From the NCBI GenBank assembly GCA_029778515.1, contig JAKOQD010000009.1, positions 1 to 11,139 of the forward strand: a stretch of 11,139 bases of DNA, read 5' to 3'. The position numbers and the translations under genes were made by a program. Positions 6,942-11,139 of the stretch are shown in pieces. The notes below the pieces were generated by a model. That model had not been told where the DNA came from. It worked only from the letters and a program-made list of their open reading frames with translations, and made no database searches. The stretch's first letter is position 1; every line of letters begins with the position of its first letter. The DNA comes from Actinomycetes bacterium (GTDB taxonomy: Bacteria; Actinomycetota; Actinomycetes; Propionibacteriales; Propionibacteriaceae).

Positions 6942-7802
6942 ATGGCGGTGACAACGATTCTCTCGATCCAGTCCTCGGTCGCCTACGGCCACGTGGGTAA
7001 TAGTGCGGCCACGTTTCCGCTGATGCGCCTGGGTGTTGAGGTGTGGCCGGTGATCACCGTCCATTTCTCCAACCACACCGGCTACGGCGCCTGGCGTGGG
7101 CCGCTGCTGGCCCCCGGAGACGTGGCGGACGTCGTGGCAGGCATCGCCGATCGTGGCGTGCTCGGACGCGTGGACGCCATCCTTTCCGGCTACCAGGGTG
7201 CCGCGGAGATGGGTGCGGAGATCCTGCAAGCCGTGCGGCTGGTGCGGAAGGAGAACCCCGCGGCGATCTACTGCTGCGACCCGGTCATCGGCGATATCGG
7301 CCGCGGTATCTACGTGCGTCCGGGCATTCCGGAGTTCATGCGCGACCAGGTGGTGCCGGCCGCGGATGTGGTCACGCCGAACCACTTCGAGCTCGACTTC
7401 CTCACCGGACGCACCACCACAACCCTGGCCGAAGTGCTCGGCGCAGCCCGGGAACTGCAGCAGCGGGGGCCGAAAGTGGTGTTGGTCACGTCCACCGTGC
7501 TCGAAGGCGACCACCCCGACGAGATCAACATGCTGGTGGTGTCAGCTGATGGCGCCTGGCAGGTGACCACCCCGAGACTCGAGCGCAATTTCACCGGCTC
7601 GGGTGATCTGACCGCGGCGCTGTTCCTGGCGCATCTGCTGAACAGCGAGACCCCCGGCCACGCTGTAGGTGCCACCGCGGACGCGGTCTACTCACTGCTG
7701 CGCCGTACCGCCGAGTTGGAGTCCGCCGAACTCGCCCTGGTCGCAGCCCAGCAGGAACTGGTCGACCCGAGCCACCACTTCGAGGTGCGCCAGCTCGCCT
7801 GA
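6942..7802 (+). CDS. pdxY: Pyridoxal kinase PdxY
   Basis: A 286-residue ribokinase-fold vitamin B6 kinase that phosphorylates pyridoxal with ATP in the pyridoxal 5'-phosphate salvage pathway, in the cytoplasm. The N-terminal ILSIQSSVAYGHVGNSAA closely follows the PdxK/PdxY signature. Further family motifs are SGYQG at 82-86, CDPVIGD at 112-118, TPNHFELDFLTG at 145-156, and the anion-hole and catalytic loop GSGDLTAALFLA at 219-230, with D222 as the likely catalytic base. The length matches PdxY. No Shine-Dalgarno precedes the ATG; an in-frame GTG at 6948 giving MTTILSIQ is an equally plausible start. It is divergent from the phosphodiesterase operon by 63 bases. Its stop codon lies in the left arm of an inverted repeat that also holds the stop of the convergent MurA-like gene. 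Confidence 0.92.
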   Translation: MAVTTILSIQSSVAYGHVGNSAATFPLMRLGVEVWPVITVHFSNHTGYGAWRGPLLAPGDVADVVAGIADRGVLGRVDAILSGYQGAAEMGAEILQAVRLVRKENPAAIYCCDPVIGDIGRGIYVRPGIPEFMRDQVVPAADVVTPNHFELDFLTGRTTTTLAEVLGAARELQQRGPKVVLVTSTVLEGDHPDEINMLVVSADGAWQVTTPRLERNFTGSGDLTAALFLAHLLNSETPGHAVGATADAVYSLLRRTAELESAELALVAAQQELVDPSHHFEVRQLA

Positions 7803-7913
7803 ACGAAAAGGGGAGGGTTCCTTTTTCATCCAGGTTTTCCACTCCTGAAGCCAGATCGCTACCGAGGCTGTGGACAAGTTGAACGATAAGGGCACCGTCC
7901 CCTTTTCGTTCAG
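7799..7913. repeat. REP-like inverted pair between convergent genes
   Basis: CTGAACGAAAAGGGGA at 7799-7814 is repeated as a perfect 16-base inverted copy at 7898-7913. Similarity continues inward for about 35 bases per unit, and each unit can fold alone. The right unit pairs GAACGATAAGGG (7881-7892) with CCCTTTTCGTTC (7900-7911), 11 of 12 positions, around a 7-base loop. The left unit is a weaker stem of AAAAGG (7806-7811) with CCTTTT (7820-7825). This head-to-head hairpin design is like REP/BIME elements; translated, it gives NEKGTVPLSF-like peptides that I recognise as common spurious ORF products. Both flanking TGA stop codons lie in the arms. It may serve as a two-way terminator. The element accounts for the whole 7803-7909 gap. 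Confidence 0.75.
7869..7877 (-). promoter_or_regulatory. Single DnaA-box-like sequence
   Basis: The minus strand reads TTGTCCACA, identical to the preferred DnaA box of GC-rich actinobacteria. A weaker TTTTCCACT lies on the plus strand at 7835-7843. Two boxes between hairpins are not an origin, and chance occurrence is possible. Confidence 0.25.
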
Positions 7914-9436
7914 TCGTGGAAGACCTCGATCTTCGCGCCCAGTGCGTTCAGCCGGTTGGGGAGGTCCTCGTAGCCGCGGTTGATCACATAGACATCCCGC
8001 AGCACGCTGGTGCCGCGGGCCGCCAGTGCGGCCAGCAGCAGGCACACCGCCGGACGCAGTGCCTGCGGGCAGACCAGTTCCTGGCCGCGCCAGCGGGTGG
8101 GGCCGTTCACCGCGATCCGGTGCGGGTCGAGCAGTTGCACGTCCGCGCCCAGTTTGTTCAGCTCGATCAGGTGGATCGCGCGGTTCTCGTACACCCAGTC
8201 GTGGATCAGCGTCCGACCCTCTGCCGCGGCCGCAATCACCGCGAAGAACGGCAGGTTGTCGATGTTGAGCCCTGGGAACGGCATCGGATGGATCTTGTCC
8301 GCGGAGGAGTGCAGTCTGGACGGCTTCACGGTCACGTCGACGAGCCGGGTCTGGCCGTTGTACGCCGCGTACTCCTCGGTCAGGCTGTAGTTCAGGCCCA
8401 TCTCGGCCAGGATCGCGAGTTCGATGTCGAGGAATTCGATCGGGCAGCGCTGCACGGTCAGCTCGGAGCCGGTGACGATCGCGGCCGTGATCAGGCTCAT
8501 CGCTTCGATCGGATCCTCCGACGGTGTGTACGCCACATCGGCGTCAATGCGGTCCAGCCCATGGACGGTGAGCGTGGTGGTGCCGATGCCATCCACCTGC
8601 ACGCCAAGTTCACGAAGGAAGAAGCACAGGTCCTGCACCATGTAGTTGCTGGACGCGTTGCGGATCTCAGTGCGACCCGGGAATTGCGCGGCCGCCATCA
8701 GCACGTTCTCGGTGACCGTGTCGCCGCGCTCGGTGAGCGTGATCCGACGGTCGCCGGTGCAGGCCTGGTCGACATCGGCGTGGTACAGGCCCTGAGTGGT
8801 GCGGACGCTGAGCCCGAAATGTCGCAGTGCCTGCAGGTGCGGCGTGATCGTGCGCGCGCCCAAGCTGCAGCCGCCCGCATAGGGCAGGTCGAACGTGTCC
8901 TCGGAATGCAGCAGCGGCCCGAGGAACATGATGATCGAGCGCGTCCGGCGCGCAGCGGCCACGTCCATGTCGGCAAGGTCGAGCTTGGCCGGACGCACCA
9001 GCACGAGCTCTGACTTGTCCTCGCTCCAGGTCGCCCGGACGCCGATGCTGGTGAGCACCTCGAGGATGCGGTTCACCTCTTCGATCTGGGCGATGCCGTG
9101 CAACACCGTCCGCCCGTGGTTGATCAAGGCAGCGCACAGCAGGGCCACCGCTGCATTCTTGGACGAGCGGACGGCGATCTCACCCGACAGCGTCACTGGG
9201 CCCTGAATGCGTAGGTGCGTCGGCCCGCCGCTGCCGGCGGTGATCAGCGGGCTGTCCAGGGCGGTGGCGATGCGATTGATCATTTCCAGCGACAGGTTCT
9301 GCCCGCCGGATTCGATGCGGTGCACTGCGCTCTGGGAGGTGCCGAGCACGTCCGCGAGTTCCTGTTGGGTCAGGCCGCGCTGCTTGCGCGCGTCCCGAAT
9401 CAGCATGCCCAGACTGCTCGGTAGAAGGTCCTTCAC
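7910..9436 (-). CDS. XRE helix-turn-helix / MurA-like enolpyruvyl transferase fusion
   Basis: A 508-residue two-domain protein. Residues about 9-62 form an XRE/Cro helix-turn-helix (LIRDARKQRGLTQQELADVL, then TSQSAVHRIESG). Residues about 72-505 are an EPSP-synthase-fold domain closest to MurA, which moves enolpyruvate from PEP to UDP-GlcNAc in peptidoglycan synthesis. Seen residues matching E. coli MurA: K93-N94 (K22-N23), C190 in AGGCSLGAR (C115), R194 (R120), H200 (H125), D393 in PGLNIDNLP (D305), R419 in YENR (R397), and the late RGYEDLPNRLNALGA block. Having Cys rather than the mycobacterial Asp at 190 predicts fosfomycin sensitivity. Differences: AGGC for PGGC, ART for ARP, and SNYMVQDL where MurA has REPEIVDL. 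It starts at GTG 9436, seven bases after a -10 hexamer. It may be a second MurA or act on another substrate; the fusion type occurs elsewhere in actinobacteria as I recall. Confidence 0.88.
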   Translation of the reverse strand: MKDLLPSSLGMLIRDARKQRGLTQQELADVLGTSQSAVHRIESGGQNLSLEMINRIATALDSPLITAGSGGPTHLRIQGPVTLSGEIAVRSSKNAAVALLCAALINHGRTVLHGIAQIEEVNRILEVLTSIGVRATWSEDKSELVLVRPAKLDLADMDVAAARRTRSIIMFLGPLLHSEDTFDLPYAGGCSLGARTITPHLQALRHFGLSVRTTQGLYHADVDQACTGDRRITLTERGDTVTENVLMAAAQFPGRTEIRNASSNYMVQDLCFFLRELGVQVDGIGTTTLTVHGLDRIDADVAYTPSEDPIEAMSLITAAIVTGSELTVQRCPIEFLDIELAILAEMGLNYSLTEEYAAYNGQTRLVDVTVKPSRLHSSADKIHPMPFPGLNIDNLPFFAVIAAAAEGRTLIHDWVYENRAIHLIELNKLGADVQLLDPHRIAVNGPTRWRGQELVCPQALRPAVCLLLAALAARGTSVLRDVYVINRGYEDLPNRLNALGAKIEVFHD

Positions 9437-9443
9437 GAGCGAC

Positions 9444-9449
9444 AGCTTA
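9444..9449 (-). promoter_or_regulatory. Candidate -10 element of the HTH-MurA gene, leaderless
   Basis: TAAGCT on the minus strand is followed by seven bases and the GTG at 9436. It overlaps the edge of the AT-rich dyad at 9448-9467, so a protein bound there would block RNA polymerase. Confidence 0.45.
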
Positions 9450-9467
9450 TCTCACATTAGATATGAG
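9448..9467. promoter_or_regulatory. Candidate operator dyad upstream of the HTH-MurA gene
   Basis: Two overlapping dyads lie in an AT-rich island of an otherwise GC-rich gap. TATCT (9448-9452) and AGATA (9459-9463) are a perfect pair with a 6-base spacer. CTCA (9451-9454) and TGAG (9464-9467) form another pair. The site covers the region just upstream of the candidate -10, where an XRE repressor often binds. The natural candidate ligand is the HTH domain encoded by the adjacent gene, which is inference. The same site could also affect the divergent lpdA. Confidence 0.4.
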
Positions 9468-9531
9468 CAACTGGGTTGCGACTCGCCGCCAATCCGTAGG
9501 CGCCCCCTGCGCCGCTCGTCAGGACAGTGGA

Positions 9532-9537
9532 TAGAGT
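9532..9537 (+). promoter_or_regulatory. Candidate -10 element of lpdA, leaderless
   Basis: TAGAGT is followed by seven bases and the ATG at 9545, with no Shine-Dalgarno between. It argues against the in-frame GTG at 9527, which lies upstream of this element. No clear -35 was found. Confidence 0.5.
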
Positions 9538-9544
9538 AGCCGGC

Positions 9545-10942
9545 ATGAGCCAACACTTCGATGTCGTCATCCTCGGTGCGGGTCCTGGCGGCTACGTCGC
9601 AGCCATCCGCGCAGCTCAGCTCGGCAAGAGCGTAGCGGTGATCGAGAAGCAGTGGTGGGGCGGGGTGTGCCTGAACGTCGGCTGCATCCCGACGAAGGCG
9701 TTGCTGCGCAACGCCGAACTCGCGCACATCTTCAACCGCGAAGCGAAGACCTTCGGCATCGAGGGCGAGGTGAGCTTCAACTACGGCGTGGCGTTCGACC
9801 GCAGCCGGGCAGTCTCCGATCGCATGGTCAAGGGCGTGCACTTCCTGATGCGGAAGAACAAGATCACCGAGATCAACGGCTGGGGCACCTTCGTGGATGC
9901 CAAGACGATCAAGGTCGCCACGGACGCCGGCGAGGACACGATCACCTTCGACAGCTGCATTATCGCTGTCGGCGCAACCACCAAGCTGCTGCCCAACACC
10001 ACCCGCAGCGCCCGGATCTTCACCTATGAGGAGCAGATCCTCTCCAATCAGCTGCCGGAATCGATCGTGATCTGCGGCGCCGGCGCGATCGGCACCGAGT
10101 TCGCCTACGTGCTGGCCAACTACGGCGTCCAGGTGACGATCGTCGAGTACTTCGACCGGATGGTGCCCAACGAGGATCCAGAGGTAGCGGCCGAACTGCT
10201 CAAGGCGTACAAGAAGCTCGGCGTGACCGTGCTCACCAGCACCAAGGTCGACTCGATCGAGGAGTGGGCCGAGGGCGTCCGCGTCCACGTCAGCCCTGCC
10301 GCCGGGGGAGAGGGCAAGGTGCTGGAGGCCGAACGCGTGCTGCAGTCCCTGGGCTTCCAGCCGCGCACCACCGGCTACGGACTGGAGAACACCGGCGTGG
10401 CGCTGACCGAGCGCGGCGCGATCGCGATCGACGACTTCATGCGCACGAACGTGGACGGCATCTACGCGATCGGCGACGTGACCGCGAAGCTGATGCTGGC
10501 GCACACCGCGGAGGCGCAGGGCGTGGTCGCGGCCGAGACGATCGCCGGCGCCGAGACTATGGCCATCGACTACGACATGATCCCGCGCGCGACCTACTGC
10601 CAGCCGCAGATCGGTTCGTTCGGCTACACCGAGGCGCAGGCCAAGGACCGCGGCTTCGAGGTCAAGGTGGCCAAGTTCCCGTTCAGCGCGAACGGCAAGG
10701 CGCACGGCCTTGGCGACGCCACCGGCTTCGTGAAGATCGTGGCCGACGCCCGCTACAACGAGCTGCTCGGCGCGCACATGGTCGGCCCGGACGTCTCCGA
10801 GCTGCTGCCTGAACTGACGCTGGCCCAGCAGTGGGACCTCACCGCGGACGAGGTCAGCCGCAACATCCACGCGCATCCGAGCCTTTCCGAAGCGATCAAG
10901 GAGGCCGTGGAGGGCATCGCCGGCCACATGATCAACCTCTAG
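9545..10942 (+). CDS. lpdA: Dihydrolipoyl dehydrogenase (E3)
   Basis: A 465-residue flavoprotein that reoxidises dihydrolipoamide with NAD+ as the E3 subunit of 2-oxo acid dehydrogenase complexes and possibly of the glycine cleavage system. Order of motifs: FAD-binding GAGPGG at 11-16, redox disulfide C42-C47 in [19 protein letters not shown]-binding [13 protein letters not shown] at 178-190, second FAD motif YAIGD at 307-311, and the dimer-interface catalytic pair H444-E449 in HAHPSLSEA. Sequence is close along its whole length to what I remember of M. tuberculosis LpdC (Rv0462), for example [14 protein letters not shown]-like FDRSR, GVHFLM and [17 protein letters not shown] at 9545 gives the family N-terminus; the GTG six codons upstream is rejected. 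It is divergent from the HTH-MurA gene by 108 bases. No E1 or E2 gene is seen here. Confidence 0.96.
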   Translation: MSQHFDVVILGAGPGGYVAAIRAAQLGKSVAVIEKQWWGGVCLNVGCIPTKALLRNAELAHIFNREAKTFGIEGEVSFNYGVAFDRSRAVSDRMVKGVHFLMRKNKITEINGWGTFVDAKTIKVATDAGEDTITFDSCIIAVGATTKLLPNTTRSARIFTYEEQILSNQLPESIVICGAGAIGTEFAYVLANYGVQVTIVEYFDRMVPNEDPEVAAELLKAYKKLGVTVLTSTKVDSIEEWAEGVRVHVSPAAGGEGKVLEAERVLQSLGFQPRTTGYGLENTGVALTERGAIAIDDFMRTNVDGIYAIGDVTAKLMLAHTAEAQGVVAAETIAGAETMAIDYDMIPRATYCQPQIGSFGYTEAQAKDRGFEVKVAKFPFSANGKAHGLGDATGFVKIVADARYNELLGAHMVGPDVSELLPELTLAQQWDLTADEVSRNIHAHPSLSEAIKEAVEGIAGHMINL

Positions 10943-10953
10943 CCCGCCACCAA

Positions 10954-10970
10954 CGGTTCCTGAAGAACCG
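10954..10970 (+). terminator. Hairpin just after lpdA
   Basis: CGGTTC and GAACCG form a perfect 6-bp stem with loop CTGAA, 12 bases after the lpdA stop. There is no T-run. GGTTCC here can also pair with GGAACC at 10979-10984, so two mutually exclusive folds exist. A role in lpdA termination is inferred from position. Confidence 0.4.
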
Positions 10971-10994
10971 CCGGGTGCGGAACCAACCCGGCGG
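10968..10994. terminator. Strong GC-rich hairpin downstream of lpdA
   Basis: CCGCCGGGT (10968-10976) and ACCCGGCGG (10986-10994) pair perfectly over 9 bp around a 9-base loop. It overlaps a second possible stem, GGCGGAA (10990-10996) with TTCCGCC (11001-11007). A factor-independent terminator without a T-run is plausible for this GC content. Confidence 0.45.
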
Positions 10995-11007
10995 AACAGT
11001 TTCCGCC

Positions 11008-11118
11008 GCCACAGACTGTGGCTGAGCCCACCGTCCGCGGTGGGCGATGCCACAGTCAACCAGGCCTCTGGAGGCTGGACGGCAGCCTTGACCAGGTGAT
11101 CGCCCGCCACCGGTGGCG
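11008..11118. repeat. Cluster of palindromes, geneless
   Basis: The dyads in order are: GCCACAG/CTGTGGC (11008-11022); a nested structure with outer arms GACTGTGGC (11014-11022) and GCCACAGTC (11049-11057) enclosing CCCACCG/CGGTGGG (11027-11044); CCAG.CCT/AGGCTGG (11060-11078); and the perfect 14-base palindrome CGCCACCGGTGGCG (11105-11118). I see no supported ORF in 10943-11139. Options are REP-like elements, a structured RNA, or the start of a regulatory region for a gene beyond the window; I cannot choose between them. Confidence 0.5.
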
Positions 11119-11139
11119 ACTTCCAGACGACCGTTAGGA

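Noticed and set aside
7835..7877. Replication origin
   Set aside because: Only one good and one poor DnaA box, no box cluster or unwinding region, and no dnaA/dnaN neighbours.
7692..8045. 117-residue minus-strand frame through the pdxY/MurA gap
   Set aside because: Its NEKGTVPLSF-type segments come from the REP-like hairpins; the rest is a shadow of two real genes.
7916..9013. 365-residue plus-strand open frame
   Set aside because: Antisense to the HTH-MurA gene; low-complexity composition and no recognisable domain.
9452..11110. 552-residue minus-strand open frame across lpdA
   Set aside because: It is antisense to a clear dihydrolipoyl dehydrogenase, is His/Arg/Ala/Gly/Leu-rich without family motifs, and arises from the GC-rich codon bias of lpdA.
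10943..11139. Riboswitch (cobalamin-type) in the palindromic tail
   Set aside because: GCCAC- and CAGTC-like strings recall the class, but the conserved core boxes do not appear in order on either strand.
10943..11139. CRISPR array or integron attC array
   Set aside because: The palindromes differ from one another in sequence and spacing; there are no regular direct repeats and no integrase.

Overview
The window is GC-rich, densely coded bacterial DNA from an actinobacterium. Four things point there: an RbpA RNA polymerase-binding protein, a polyprenol-phosphate mannose synthase (Ppm1) next to an apolipoprotein N-acyltransferase (Lnt), a dihydrolipoyl dehydrogenase very like the mycobacterial one, and several genes with a TANNNT hexamer 6-7 nt before the start codon (a leaderless-transcript pattern). 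The Lnt/Ppm1/FxsA run convergent with RbpA matches the order I recall from mycobacteria (Rv2050-Rv2053c region). MetW at the left edge and the overall gene set would fit Propionibacteriales, but that placement is a guess. All genes look like chromosomal core or housekeeping genes. I see no phage, integrase, insertion sequence, CRISPR array, tRNA or rRNA.

Layout. The 3' end of metW (+, 1-195) meets a 5'-3' exonuclease gene (-, 247-1164). Diverging from the exonuclease, lnt-ppm1-fxsA (+, 1218-4286) form a tight operon with two translational overlaps. It converges on rbpA (-, 4368-4703), with a palindromic repeat between. A two-gene minus-strand operon follows: a glycerophosphodiester phosphodiesterase and a UMF1/Atg22-like MFS transporter sharing an ATGA overlap (6878 down to 4762). 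Divergent from it is a pyridoxal kinase gene (+, 6942-7802). It converges on an HTH-MurA-like fusion gene (-, 7910-9436) across a REP-like inverted pair that carries both stop codons. Dihydrolipoyl dehydrogenase (+, 9545-10942) diverges from the fusion, and the last 197 bases are a geneless run of palindromes.

How the genes fit together. Lnt and Ppm1 act on lipoproteins and on mannosyl donors at the membrane; RbpA supports housekeeping transcription; the phosphodiesterase/transporter pair may handle phospholipid head-group products; pyridoxal kinase and dihydrolipoyl dehydrogenase serve cofactor and central carbon metabolism. The least ordinary parts are the HTH-MurA fusion with an AT-rich dyad over its own promoter, the inverted REP-like pair at 7799-7913, and the palindrome cluster at 10954-11118. 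I did not find a convincing new multi-gene system.
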